Source: Actinoplanes sp. NBRC 103695
Lineage (GTDB): Bacteria; Actinomycetota; Actinomycetes; Mycobacteriales; Micromonosporaceae
Length of the DNA: 40,442 bases
Assembly: GCF_030269485.1 (NCBI RefSeq)
Contig: NZ_BSTL01000051.1
Span: 1-40,442 of the forward strand
Direction of reading: 5' to 3'
Positions 8,340 through 16,790 of the stretch are shown here, one piece after another; within the stretch, counting starts at the first letter, position 1; each line of letters begins with the position of its first letter. The notes under the pieces are model-generated. The model saw nothing but the letters and a program-made list of their open reading frames with translations. It had not been told where the DNA came from and ran no database searches. A program made the position numbers and the translations under genes.

Positions 8340-9157
8340 GTCGCCTTCAACCCCTGCCGCCATGCGAGCGCCCTGCGTTCCAGCACTCGCAGCAACACGT
8401 CGGAGAGCAGCCCGAGCGTCGCGTACACGAAAAGGCCCAGCACCACGACGTCGGTCTGGCTGAACTCCCGGGCCTCCATCATCAGGAAGCCGATGCCGTT
8501 CTGGGTGTTGGTCTGCTCGCCCACCACCAGGCTCAGCCAGGCTGCGCCGATCGCCAGCCGCAGCCCGAGGAAGAGCGAGGGCAGCGCGCCCGGCAGCACC
8601 ACGTGCCGGATCCGCGCCCAGGTGCCCAGCCCGCAGGTCTTGGCCGCCTCGACCAGCCGCTCGTCGATGTCCCGGATGCCGGCGTACACGTTGAAGTAGA
8701 GCGGGAAGAACGTCCCCAGGGCGACCAGCGTGATCTTCATCGACTCGCCGATGCCGACCCAGATGATCAGCAGCGGCACCAGCGCGAGGTGCGGCAGCAT
8801 CCGGGCCATCTGCACCGGCGGGTCGATCGCGTCGTCGCCGAGCCGCAGCAGGCCGGCCGCGGCGCCCAGCACCAGCGCGAGGACGCCGCCGATGAGCAAC
8901 CCGATCGCCGCCCGGCTGAGCGAGTTGAGCAGGTGGTCGCCGAGCGTGCCGTCCCTGGCCAGGCGCCACCCGGTGGCCAGCACGGCGCTCGGCGCGGGCA
9001 GCTTGTCCTCGGCGATGAGCCCGGCCCGCGCGGCGGCCTCCCACAGCGCCAGGATCAGCACCGGGCTGACCACGCGCTGCCAGCGCACCCGCCGCTTCCT
9101 CGGGACCTTCTGGTCGTGCGCCACCTCGACGTCCGGAGCGACGAGCAGGCTGCTCAC
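8336..9157 (-). CDS. ssuC: ABC transporter permease, sulfonate type
   Basis: A 273-aa inner-membrane permease with about six helices after a basic N-terminus. The cytoplasmic coupling loop is the EAA motif EAAKTCGLGTWARIRHVVLP, characteristic of BPD-type permeases of the SsuC/TauC/NrtB family. It starts at GTG 9157 overlapping the binding-protein stop (GTGA) and ends in an ATGA overlap with the ATPase, so the three genes are translationally coupled. Length and topology are normal for the family. Confidence 0.87.
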   Translation of the reverse strand: MSSLLVAPDVEVAHDQKVPRKRRVRWQRVVSPVLILALWEAAARAGLIAEDKLPAPSAVLATGWRLARDGTLGDHLLNSLSRAAIGLLIGGVLALVLGAAAGLLRLGDDAIDPPVQMARMLPHLALVPLLIIWVGIGESMKITLVALGTFFPLYFNVYAGIRDIDERLVEAAKTCGLGTWARIRHVVLPGALPSLFLGLRLAIGAAWLSLVVGEQTNTQNGIGFLMMEAREFSQTDVVVLGLFVYATLGLLSDVLLRVLERRALAWRQGLKAT

Positions 9158-10092
9158 CGGCTCGTCCCGCCGAACCGCGAGTCGATCAGGGACTTCACGT
9201 CGACCTTGACCGGGATCAGCTTCAGCTCGGTGAAGCCGTCGGCGATGCCCTGCAGCTCGTCGCCGATCTCCGGCGTCAGCGGCGCCACCGGCTGCGCCGC
9301 ACGGGCCAGGGCCCGCTTGGTGGTCGGCTCGTCGATCTTCAGCTCGGGGGCGAGGACCTTGGCGCGCTCGTCCGGGTTGGCGATGCCCCAGGCCGTCGTC
9401 TTCTCGTACGCCGCAAGGAAGCTCTTGATCTGGTCGGTCTTAGCCTCCGCCGCGTCCTTGGACACCAGGATGTACTCCCGGTTGTTGGCCACGCCCGTCG
9501 CGTCGGCCAGGACCTGCACGTCCGGCCGCTCGGCGAGCGCGAAGTACGGATCCCAGATGATCCACGCGTCGACCTGGTCGTTGTCGAACGCCGGCCGCCC
9601 CTCGGCGGGCTTGAGGTACTTCACGTTGACGTCGGCGAGCGTCAGCTTGTTGGCCTCGAGCAGCCGCACCAGCAGCCAGTGCACGTTCGAGCCCTTGTTC
9701 AGCGCGATCGTCCTGCCCTTGAGGTCGGCGAAGGTCTTGAAGCCGCGGCTCTTCTTCACCAGCACGGCCTCGCTCCGCGGCGACGGCGCGCCGGCCGCGG
9801 CGACCACGAACTCCGTCTTGGCGGCGGCGGCGAAGATCGGCGGCGCCTCACCGGTCTGCCCGAGGTCGATGGCGCCGGCCTTGATCGCCTCGGTGAGAGC
9901 GGGCCCGCTCTCGAACAGCGACCACTCCACTCCCGGGACGTCGCCGCGCGCCTTCACCAGGCTGAGCCCGCCGAAGCGCTGGTAGCCGATCCGCAGCACC
10001 CCGCCGGCTTGTTCTTCTTGATCGCCGCAAGCAGTCAGCGCGGCCGTTGCGGCGAGGACGAAGGCGGTGACGAAGGCGGTGGCACGGCGCAT
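9154..10092 (-). CDS. ssuA: Lipoprotein substrate-binding protein of a sulfonate-type ABC importer
   Basis: A 312-aa SsuA/THI5-like periplasmic-binding-fold lipoprotein. The signal peptide ends in the lipobox LTAC (Cys21 lipidated), anchoring it outside the membrane. The body has the RIGYQRFGGLSLVKA opening, a GAIDLGQTGEAPP loop and an AFDNDQVDAWIIWDPY segment, all typical of aliphatic sulfonate binding proteins. It is the first gene of the operon; a good sigma-70-like promoter lies directly upstream and the expected transcription start is only a few bases from the ATG. The gene is divergent from a luciferase-like monooxygenase, matching the common pairing of SsuABC with SsuD-type enzymes. 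Confidence 0.87.
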   Translation of the reverse strand: MRRATAFVTAFVLAATAALTACGDQEEQAGGVLRIGYQRFGGLSLVKARGDVPGVEWSLFESGPALTEAIKAGAIDLGQTGEAPPIFAAAAKTEFVVAAAGAPSPRSEAVLVKKSRGFKTFADLKGRTIALNKGSNVHWLLVRLLEANKLTLADVNVKYLKPAEGRPAFDNDQVDAWIIWDPYFALAERPDVQVLADATGVANNREYILVSKDAAEAKTDQIKSFLAAYEKTTAWGIANPDERAKVLAPELKIDEPTTKRALARAAQPVAPLTPEIGDELQGIADGFTELKLIPVKVDVKSLIDSRFGGTSR

Positions 10093-10101
10093 GAGCCATA
10101 G

Positions 10102-10130
10102 TCTATATAGTCAGTAGGCAATATGGGCAA
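10102..10130 (-). promoter_or_regulatory. Promoter of the ssuA-ssuC-ssuB operon
   Basis: On the minus strand TTGCCC (10130-10125) and TATAGA (10107-10102) are separated by exactly 17 bp. The -10 box is ten bases from the ssuA ATG, so the transcript would have an almost absent leader. The region is AT-rich compared with its surroundings. Confidence 0.6.
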
Positions 10131-10145
10131 TGCCTCTTCTCGCGC

Positions 10146-10151
10146 TACCGT
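10146..10151 (+). promoter_or_regulatory. -10 box of the luciferase-like monooxygenase gene (leaderless)
   Basis: TACCGT matches TANNNT and lies six bases before the GTG at 10158. No clear -35 element is visible. The gap to the divergent importer operon is only 65 bp, so both promoters are packed together and could share a regulator. Confidence 0.4.
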
Positions 10152-10157
10152 GATCAC

Positions 10158-11180
10158 GTGACTTCACGACCGCTGCGGAAGCTGGGCTTCCTCACCATCG
10201 GGCTGTTCGACGAGGACGACCCCCGGGCCGGGCACGAGGCGACGCTGGAGCTGATCAAGCTCGGCGAGGACCTCGGCTTCGACAGCGCCTGGCTGCGCCA
10301 CCGCCACCTGCAGTACGGCATCTCGTCCCCCGTGGCGGTGCTCGGCGCGGCGTCCCAGCGCACCAGCCGCATCGAGCTCGGCACCGCGGTCATCCCGCTG
10401 GGCTGGGAGAACCCGCTGCGCCTCGCCGAGGACCTCGCCACCGTCGATGTCCTGTCCGGCGGCCGGATCAACCCCGGCGTGAGCGTCGGCCCGCCGATGC
10501 GCTGGGACGACATCAAGGACGCCCTCTACCCGGACACTTCCGCTTCCGAAGACTTCTCCTACCGCCGGGTGGAGAGACTTCTTTCCTGGGTACGCGGTGA
10601 GCGAGCCACCGACTTCCGCGGCCGCGTCGGCTTCGAGGACTTCAGCGACCGCGTCCAGCCGCACTCCCCAGGCCTGGGCGACCGCATGTGGTACGGCGGC
10701 GCCAGCCTCCGCTCAGCCACCTGGGCCGGCGAGCACGGCATGAACTTCCTGACCAGCAGCGTGGTCAAGGCCGAGGAGTCGGAGGACTTCGCGCAGATCC
10801 AGCTGTCCCACATCCGGGCCTTCCGCGCCGCCCACCCGCTGGGCGAGCAGGCCCGGGTCTCACAGGGCCTGGTCGTCATCCCGACCGACAGCGCGACCCC
10901 CGACCAGGAGAAGCGCTACCGCGAGTACGCGGCCACCCGGCTGCCCCGCACCGAGACCCCGCAGGGCCCGGCGCGCATGATGTTCGCCCCCGACATCGTG
11001 GGCCCGGCAGCCGAGATCGCCGAACGCCTCAACGCCCACGCCGCCTTCCGCGAGGTGGACGAGGTCGCCTTCGCCCTGCCGTTCACCTTCCGCCCCGACG
11101 ACTACATCCAGATCCTCACCGACATGGCCACCCTGCTCGGGCCCGCCCTCGGCCGCCCCGATCAGGCAGCGGCGGGGTAG
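10158..11180 (+). CDS. Luciferase-like (LLM) flavin-dependent monooxygenase
   Basis: A 340-aa protein of the bacterial luciferase superfamily (TIM barrel using reduced flavin). Recognisable family blocks are GFDSAWLRHRHLQYGISSP, SRIELGTAVIPLGWENPLRLAEDLATVDVLSGGR and the nucleotide-binding-like WYGGASLRSATWAGEHGMNFL. It is divergently transcribed from a sulfonate-type ABC importer, so a desulfonation role (release of sulfite from an imported organosulfonate) is a reasonable inference. The sequence is not close enough to SsuD for that symbol. The GTG at 10158 is chosen from the -10 box six bases upstream. It converges on the second GGDEF-EAL gene with 33 bp between stops. Confidence 0.82.
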   Translation: MTSRPLRKLGFLTIGLFDEDDPRAGHEATLELIKLGEDLGFDSAWLRHRHLQYGISSPVAVLGAASQRTSRIELGTAVIPLGWENPLRLAEDLATVDVLSGGRINPGVSVGPPMRWDDIKDALYPDTSASEDFSYRRVERLLSWVRGERATDFRGRVGFEDFSDRVQPHSPGLGDRMWYGGASLRSATWAGEHGMNFLTSSVVKAEESEDFAQIQLSHIRAFRAAHPLGEQARVSQGLVVIPTDSATPDQEKRYREYAATRLPRTETPQGPARMMFAPDIVGPAAEIAERLNAHAAFREVDEVAFALPFTFRPDDYIQILTDMATLLGPALGRPDQAAAG

Positions 11181-11213
11181 AAGTCCCGGGCGAATGCCAG
11201 TGATCGACCGTAC

Positions 11214-13709
11214 TCAGGACAGGACGGGTTGCTGGGCCCGCAGGAAGTCGTCGATCAGCTCGGCGGGCATCGGCCGGCCGAAGTAGAAGCCCTGCATCAG
11301 CGAGCAGCCCCACCCGCGAAGGCGGTCGAGCTGCTCGGCCGTCTCCACGCCCTCCGCCACCACCTGCAGGCCGAGCACCTGGGTCAGGTTGAGGAGCATC
11401 TCGATGATCGCCTCGTCCTCCCGGTCGTGGCCGATGCCGGCGACGAACGACCGGTCGATCTTCAGCGCCTCGACCGGGAACCGGCGCAGGTAGGTCAGCG
11501 AGGAGTAGCCGGTCCCGAAGTCGTCGAGCGCGAGGTGCACGCCGAGCGCGGCGATCGCCCGGAGCGTCTCCGCGGCCGCGAGCGTGTCCGCCATCAGGGT
11601 CGTCTCGGTGATCTCCAGCGACAGCGCACACGCTTCGAGGCCGGTCTCGGCGAGGACCGTGGTGACCGTCGAGACGAACGCCGGGTCGGCCAGCTGCGCG
11701 CTCGCCACGTTCACGGCCACGGCCGGACCCGCACCGTCCCGCCGCCAGCGCACCGCCTCGGCACAGGCCCGGGCCAGGATCTCGGCGCCGAGGGGGACGA
11801 TCAGGCCGGTCTCCTGGGCCAGCTCGATGAACTCGTTCGGCCCGAGCAGGCCACGGGTGGGGTGCTGCCAGCGGGCGAGCGCCTCGAAGCCGACGACCGT
11901 GGCGGTGACGCCGTCGACGATCGGCTGGAAGTACGGGCGGATCTGCCCGTCGTCGATCGCGTGCCGCAGCTCCTCCCGGGTCCGCAGCCGAAGCTCGACT
12001 GCCGTCCGCAGCGCCTCGTTGAAGATCTCCACCCGGCCACGGCCACGCTGCTTCGCCTGGTACATGGCCACATCGGCGTCGCGTACCAGATTTTCCGCGG
12101 TCTGGTCCGAGGACGTTTCCGCGTACGCGATCCCGACACTCGCACCGACCGTGACCTCTCGCGCGGAGGCGCCCTCCCCCGTCATGATCGGCCGGCTCAA
12201 CTCCGCCATCACCAGCTCCGCCGTCTCCACCGCGGCGTCCGGCAGGGCGAAGCCCGCGCAGATCACCAGGAACTCGTCACCGGCCAGCCGGGCCACCGTG
12301 TCCACGCTGCGCGAGATCGCGGTCAGCCGGCCGGCGATCTCGATGAGCACCTCGTCGCCGATGTGGTGGCCGAGCGAGTCGTTGATCGGCTTGAACCTGT
12401 CCAGGTCGATGAAGAGAACGGCGGTCCGGGCGCCGTCCTCCCGGCCTCGCGCCAGCGCCTGATCCAGCCGGTCGAGCACCAGGGCCCGGTTCGGCAGACC
12501 GGTCAGCGTGTCGTGGGTGGCCTGCTGCGCGAGCCGGTTCGTGGCGGCCTCGGTGCCGGCCACCGTCTCGTTGAGCGCCCGCGCCACGAAGCTCAGCTCG
12601 TCCCGGGTGTCCACCGCGACCCGCCGGGTCAGATCGCCGGCCGCGACCGCGTGCAACGTCGCCACGATCCGCCGGATCGGCCACGCCACCGACAGATAGA
12701 AACCCACGAAGAGGTACGCGGCCAGCAGCGCCGCCAGGCCGGTGGCCAGTTCGACCCGGTCGGCCCGGCCCGAGAAACCGTCGATCCGGACAGTCAGGAG
12801 CTTGTCCAGCGACGCCGCGGCCTGGGCGGCGAAGTCAACGGCAGCGGCCCGCACCGCGTCGGAGGCGTGCGCCGGTACCCCGTCCGGCCGGCGGTCCTTG
12901 ACGGCCGCCGCCAGGGTGGCGGTCAACGTGGCGAGCGCGCCGTCCAGGCGGTGGAAACTGTCCCGGGTCCGGGCGCGTACGCCAGGGTCGGCGGTGAGGG
13001 CGGTGAGGGTCCCGACCGCCCGCGCGATGGTGGCCCGGGTACTCGACAGGACTCCGTTGGTGAGCCCGATGTCGATCAGCGCGTCCGTCCGGGTGGCGGC
13101 CGGCGCCGACGCGGCCAGGACTGCCAGATCCGCGCCACGTCCGGCGCTGTCCAGCACCACGGGCAGCCGGAACTGCAGCGTGTCCATCAGGTAGTAGCTG
13201 TCCAGGTCCGGATCGAGGGTCAGGTTCGAGGTGTCGCCGACGCGAACGATCAGATCGAGGACCGCCTGCATCGCCGCGTTGTAGGCCGCGTACCGCACGC
13301 TGCCCGAGCCGGTCGTCTGCCGCGCGGCGACGATCAGCAGACGGGTGGCCGCCCACGCGTCGCCGGTGCCCAGGCTCGAGGCCAGCCGCCGGTCGACGGC
13401 ATCCACCGTGCCGATCTCACCGTCGATCGCCACCGCCGGGGGGCCGCCCAGGACCGCCACATGACGAGCTTGCGATACCCGGGACGCCAGGTTCACCAGC
13501 GGCGCCATGTAGGTGACGCCGTCACGCTCCTTGGCACTGAAGGCGATCTGGTCGCGCTGCAGTTCGACGTACGCCGAGGCGACGAACCCCAACGGGATCA
13601 GCAGCACCAGCCCCACCACGACGAACTTCTGCGCGTATCGCAGCCGGCCGATGAGCGCGGCGGCCGGCCCGAAGAGCAGGCCGACGGCTCGAGCGACCAC
13701 GGTCCTCAC
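11214..13709 (-). CDS. HAMP-GGDEF-EAL cyclic-di-GMP protein
   Basis: An 831-aa membrane protein. A first helix (29-48), an extracellular sensor-like region of about 270 residues and a second helix (about 321-345) are followed by a HAMP linker (346-395), GGDEF (about 398-565) and EAL (about 580-825) domains. The cyclase signature reads A476-GDEF, a single change from GGDEF that is often compatible with activity. The product-inhibition site R467-S-V-D470 sits exactly five residues before it. The EAL signature is intact (E609-A-L611), as is DDFGTG, so both c-di-GMP synthesis and breakdown are possible. GTG at 13709 is the longest start, but GTG at 13700 is better placed behind GGAG and may be correct. 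It lies 33 bp downstream of a membrane-protein gene on the same strand. Confidence 0.88.
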   Translation of the reverse strand: MRTVVARAVGLLFGPAAALIGRLRYAQKFVVVGLVLLIPLGFVASAYVELQRDQIAFSAKERDGVTYMAPLVNLASRVSQARHVAVLGGPPAVAIDGEIGTVDAVDRRLASSLGTGDAWAATRLLIVAARQTTGSGSVRYAAYNAAMQAVLDLIVRVGDTSNLTLDPDLDSYYLMDTLQFRLPVVLDSAGRGADLAVLAASAPAATRTDALIDIGLTNGVLSSTRATIARAVGTLTALTADPGVRARTRDSFHRLDGALATLTATLAAAVKDRRPDGVPAHASDAVRAAAVDFAAQAAASLDKLLTVRIDGFSGRADRVELATGLAALLAAYLFVGFYLSVAWPIRRIVATLHAVAAGDLTRRVAVDTRDELSFVARALNETVAGTEAATNRLAQQATHDTLTGLPNRALVLDRLDQALARGREDGARTAVLFIDLDRFKPINDSLGHHIGDEVLIEIAGRLTAISRSVDTVARLAGDEFLVICAGFALPDAAVETAELVMAELSRPIMTGEGASAREVTVGASVGIAYAETSSDQTAENLVRDADVAMYQAKQRGRGRVEIFNEALRTAVELRLRTREELRHAIDDGQIRPYFQPIVDGVTATVVGFEALARWQHPTRGLLGPNEFIELAQETGLIVPLGAEILARACAEAVRWRRDGAGPAVAVNVASAQLADPAFVSTVTTVLAETGLEACALSLEITETTLMADTLAAAETLRAIAALGVHLALDDFGTGYSSLTYLRRFPVEALKIDRSFVAGIGHDREDEAIIEMLLNLTQVLGLQVVAEGVETAEQLDRLRGWGCSLMQGFYFGRPMPAELIDDFLRAQQPVLS

Positions 13710-13742
13710 TCCTCGCCGGCGCAGCAGGATGCGACTCCATCC

Positions 13743-14369
13743 TCATCGGCCGCCAACCGCCCGGGTTGAGCCGTTCGGCCGGGGACGGCGCTCGGCGGCC
13801 CACGCCCAGAGCGCGAACCCGACCGCGATCGCCAGCATGGTCAGCACGCCACGCGGCCAGAAGATGTGGCTGTCGAGGAACGACCAGCCGGCGCCCAGCA
13901 ACACGGCCGTGCCCGCCAGGACGCCCGGTCCGTGCCACACCAGCAACGCGACGGTACCGGCCAGCACGGCGACGAGCAGGGCGTAGACACCCGCCCGGCC
14001 GACCTGGTCGGCGACGTCGTAGAGGGCGAGCACCAGCCGGCGCAGCTCGCCCTGGTCACCGGGCTGCCCCGCGATCGTGCCCGCCCCGATGCCCGCGACG
14101 GCGTCCAGACCGGTGTACCCGACCGCATAGACGGCCGCGCCCACCCACGCGACAACCGTGGCCACCCCCGCCACATCGGCACGCGGCCGGCCGCGCAGCA
14201 GCACCACGAAGCCGAGACCCAGCAGCGGAAAGACCGGCAGCAGCATGACGTGCAGCCGAACCCAGTCATCGGCGGAAGCGGCCGACAGCCCGCCGGGGTG
14301 CAGGAGCCCGGCGGCCGCCAGCAGCAGCGGACCCGTCGTCACGAGCAGCAGGATCCTGGTCAGACGCAT
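13743..14369 (-). CDS. Hypothetical membrane protein, about six helices
   Basis: A 208-aa very hydrophobic protein with about six membrane segments and short loops. The N-terminal segment could also act as a signal anchor. I do not recognise a family, and no catalytic or metal-binding motif is visible. It is followed after 33 bp by the HAMP-GGDEF-EAL gene on the same strand, so the two may be co-transcribed, but no functional link can be read from sequence. The start ATG at 14369 opens directly into the first helix; an RBS is not evident. Confidence 0.65.
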   Translation of the reverse strand: MRLTRILLLVTTGPLLLAAAGLLHPGGLSAASADDWVRLHVMLLPVFPLLGLGFVVLLRGRPRADVAGVATVVAWVGAAVYAVGYTGLDAVAGIGAGTIAGQPGDQGELRRLVLALYDVADQVGRAGVYALLVAVLAGTVALLVWHGPGVLAGTAVLLGAGWSFLDSHIFWPRGVLTMLAIAVGFALWAWAAERRPRPNGSTRAVGGR

Positions 14370-14608
14370 CCGGCGATGCTAGCCACGCGACCGCCCGATC
14401 CGTCCGCTCCGCACAGCTTGTCAGCGCTTCGTAAGACTCGGGCCGTCAGACGCCCATCGGCAGGCCGACCAGGTGGACCAGCTGGAACGGGTGGCTGATC
14501 GGGCACACCGGGAAGGATGCGAACGAGACGGTCGCGGGGCTGCCGGCGATGATCTACATCGGTGAGGGTCGCTCGCCGGGGCGACAGGGCTCGGGCTATC
14601 GTTCCGGC
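14370..14608. other. 239-bp intergenic region with a leaderless -10 box and a possible gene remnant
   Basis: TATCGT at 14597-14602 lies six bases before the methyltransferase GTG and is its likely -10 box. On the minus strand, about 14551-14447, a 34-codon stretch containing PVCPISHPFQLVHLVGLPMGV looks protein-like but begins right after a stop codon and has no start codon, so it may be the tail of a decayed gene. Nothing else is evident. Confidence 0.25.
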
Positions 14609-15421
14609 GTGGACGACAGCAAGGTGGGGCCCGCCGGGATCGATGTCAGCGTGGCTCACCCCGCGCGGCGGTACAACTACTGGCTCGGCGGCAAGGACAA
14701 CTTCGCCGCGGACCGGGCGTCCGGCGATGAGCTGCAGCGCCTGTTCCCGAAGGTTCGGCTCGGCGCGCTGGCCAACCGCGCGCAGCTGCGACGGGCCACC
14801 CAGTTCGTGGCCGAGTCGGGTGTCCGGCAGTTCCTGGACATCGGCACGGGGCTGCCCACCGCGGACAACACGCACGAGGTCGCGCAGCGCGTGACACCGG
14901 ATGCCCGGGTCGTCTATGTGGACAACGACCCGCTGGTCATGGTGCACGCCCGGGCGTTGCTCACCAGCACGCCGGCGGGGCGCACCGCCTACATCCAGGC
15001 GGATCTGAACGACCCGCAGTCGATCCTCGACGATCCGCAGCTGCGCGAAACCCTGGACATGTCGCAGCCGGTGGGCCTGATGCTCATCGCCGTGCTGCAC
15101 TTCATCCACGGTCAGGGCGCGGCCAAGCCGATCGTGCGTACGCTGCTGGACGCCCTGCCCCGGGGCAGCTTCCTGGTCGCGACGCACGCCACCTCCGACT
15201 TCGGCACGCCGGAGCAGCAGGCGCTCTACCAGCGGCTGATCGAGGAGGGCAAGTCCGACGTGTGGACGCGGCCGCGGGACGAGTTCGCGGAGCTCTTCGA
15301 GGGACTGGAGCTCGTCGAGCCGGGCGTGGTGCCGGCCAGCGAGTGGCGTCCGGACGACGGCGAGGCGATCCCGGCGCGCTCGGACATCAACATCTGGACG
15401 GCGGTCGGCCGCAAGCCCTGA
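14609..15421 (+). CDS. SAM-dependent methyltransferase, Methyltransf_19 (DUF574) family
   Basis: A 270-aa cytoplasmic protein of a family that is greatly expanded in actinomycetes and largely uncharacterised. Family signatures are the opening HPARRYNYWLGGKDNF, the SAM-binding glycine loop FLDIGTGLPT, the acidic VVYVDNDPLV after the second strand, and the motif LMLIAVLHFI. The GTG at 14609 is chosen over upstream in-frame codons because the conserved region begins 13 residues later and a TATCGT -10 box lies six bases upstream, consistent with a leaderless transcript. No neighbouring gene suggests a substrate. Confidence 0.87.
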   Translation: MDDSKVGPAGIDVSVAHPARRYNYWLGGKDNFAADRASGDELQRLFPKVRLGALANRAQLRRATQFVAESGVRQFLDIGTGLPTADNTHEVAQRVTPDARVVYVDNDPLVMVHARALLTSTPAGRTAYIQADLNDPQSILDDPQLRETLDMSQPVGLMLIAVLHFIHGQGAAKPIVRTLLDALPRGSFLVATHATSDFGTPEQQALYQRLIEEGKSDVWTRPRDEFAELFEGLELVEPGVVPASEWRPDDGEAIPARSDINIWTAVGRKP

Positions 15422-15517
15422 CCGGGTTGATCTTGCACAGAGAGTAATCGGACCGGCGTTCAATGCCGCGACCAGCGGCGTCGCGCCGGCTGGTGCGGAA
15501 ACGCGGCCCTGCCAGGA

Positions 15518-15533
15518 TGCCTATCGACAGGCA
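15518..15533. promoter_or_regulatory. 16-bp near-perfect palindrome upstream of the mltG-like gene
   Basis: TGCCTATCGACAGGCA pairs 14 of 16 positions with its own reverse complement. It lies about 45 bp before the preferred start and could be an operator for the mltG-like gene. No regulator is assigned. Confidence 0.35.
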
Positions 15534-15577
15534 TGCGTACTCTGCGCCTCTCCGACTGTCGACGAGAGGCCTCCCAA

Positions 15578-16711
15578 GTGGGTGACGAGAAGTATCGGTC
15601 CCGTCACGTACGGCGCGGTGAACGGGCACGCATCAAGGTGACCACGACGTTGCTGGTCGTCATTCTGGTGGGCTTCGTCGGCGCGGGCAGCTACTACGTG
15701 TGGGACCGGTTCAGCGTCCCGGACTACAGCGGCGCCGGCAGCGGCAAGGTCCGGGTCGACGTCCCGGAGGGCTCCACCCTCACCGACATCGGCGTGGTCC
15801 TGCGCGACACGGGCGTGGTCAAGAGCGTCGTGGCGTTCACCGAGGCCGCCCAGGACAATCCGCGCGGCCAGAGCATCCAGGCCGGCTCGTTCACGATGCG
15901 CAAGGAGATGTCCGGCGCGGAGGCGGTCAAGCTGATGCTCGACCCGGCCTCACGGATCCGCGGGGGCGTCACGATCCCTGAGGGCAAGACCGCCAACCAG
16001 GTGTACGCCACGCTGGCGAAGGCCACCGACGTGCCGGTGAAGGACTTCGAGAAGGCCGGCCGGAGCCCGCTCGCTCTGGGCGTACCCGAGTCGTGGTTCG
16101 AACGTCAGGACGGCCAGAAGGTCACGTACTCGATCGAGGGCTTCCTCTTCCCGGACACCTACGAGTTCCCGCCGGACTCGAGTGCGCAGGCGATCCTCAA
16201 GGAGATGGTCAAGCACTTCCTCGCGCAGGACAAGAAGATCGGCTTCAGCAAGCAGGTGCGCTCGGAGCTCCAGATCAGTCCGTACGAGGCGCTGATCGTC
16301 GCGTCGCTGGCGCAGGCGGAGGCGGGCAACAAGGACGATCTGGGCAAGGTCGCGCGGGTCGCCTACAACCGGATCTACAGCGGCGACTTCCCGTGCAACT
16401 GCCTCGAGTTCGACGTCGGGATCAACTACTACTACCAGCTCACCGGCAAGCCGACGAAACCGTCGAAGAAGATGACCCGCGAGGAACTACGCGATCCGAA
16501 GAACCCGTACCGCCTGCACGGCAAGGCCGGCCTGACGCCGACGCCGATCAACAACCCGGGCGCCGAGGCTCTGAAGGGCGCGTCCGACCCGCCGAAGGGT
16601 TCGTGGCTGTTCTTCGTGGCGATCGACAAGCAGGGGCATTCGGCCTTCGCGACGACGGACGCCGAGCACGAGAGAAACAAGGACAAGGCTCACGAGGCCG
16701 GCATCATCTGA
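15578..16711 (+). CDS. mltG: MltG-like endolytic peptidoglycan transglycosylase (YceG family)
   Basis: A 377-aa membrane-anchored lytic transglycosylase that cuts nascent glycan strands and ends their elongation. A short basic cytoplasmic tail is followed by one helix (about 22-40), a LysM-like subdomain (about 57-125) and the YceG catalytic domain with YSIEGFLFPDTYEF and the active-site Glu E248 in SLAQAEAGN. The GTG at 15578 is preferred over the ATG at 15533 because GAGAGG lies eight bases before it. In most actinobacteria mltG sits between ruvX and aroE behind alaS; here none of these is adjacent, so this could be a second copy of the enzyme. A Cys pair (CNC in the DFPCNCLEFD segment) is unusual. 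Confidence 0.87.
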   Translation: MGDEKYRSRHVRRGERARIKVTTTLLVVILVGFVGAGSYYVWDRFSVPDYSGAGSGKVRVDVPEGSTLTDIGVVLRDTGVVKSVVAFTEAAQDNPRGQSIQAGSFTMRKEMSGAEAVKLMLDPASRIRGGVTIPEGKTANQVYATLAKATDVPVKDFEKAGRSPLALGVPESWFERQDGQKVTYSIEGFLFPDTYEFPPDSSAQAILKEMVKHFLAQDKKIGFSKQVRSELQISPYEALIVASLAQAEAGNKDDLGKVARVAYNRIYSGDFPCNCLEFDVGINYYYQLTGKPTKPSKKMTREELRDPKNPYRLHGKAGLTPTPINNPGAEALKGASDPPKGSWLFFVAIDKQGHSAFATTDAEHERNKDKAHEAGII

Positions 16712-16790
16712 GCCGACGAATCATCGGTGAATCGCGACCGCCGACATATGCGTTTTCCAAGATCTTCCGGGCCGGCGGATGGGGCAGCTG

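Noticed and set aside
16712..16790. Terminator hairpin between the mltG-like and GntR genes
   Set aside because: Only a four-base stem (CCGA/TCGG) with no T tract is visible, too weak to call.
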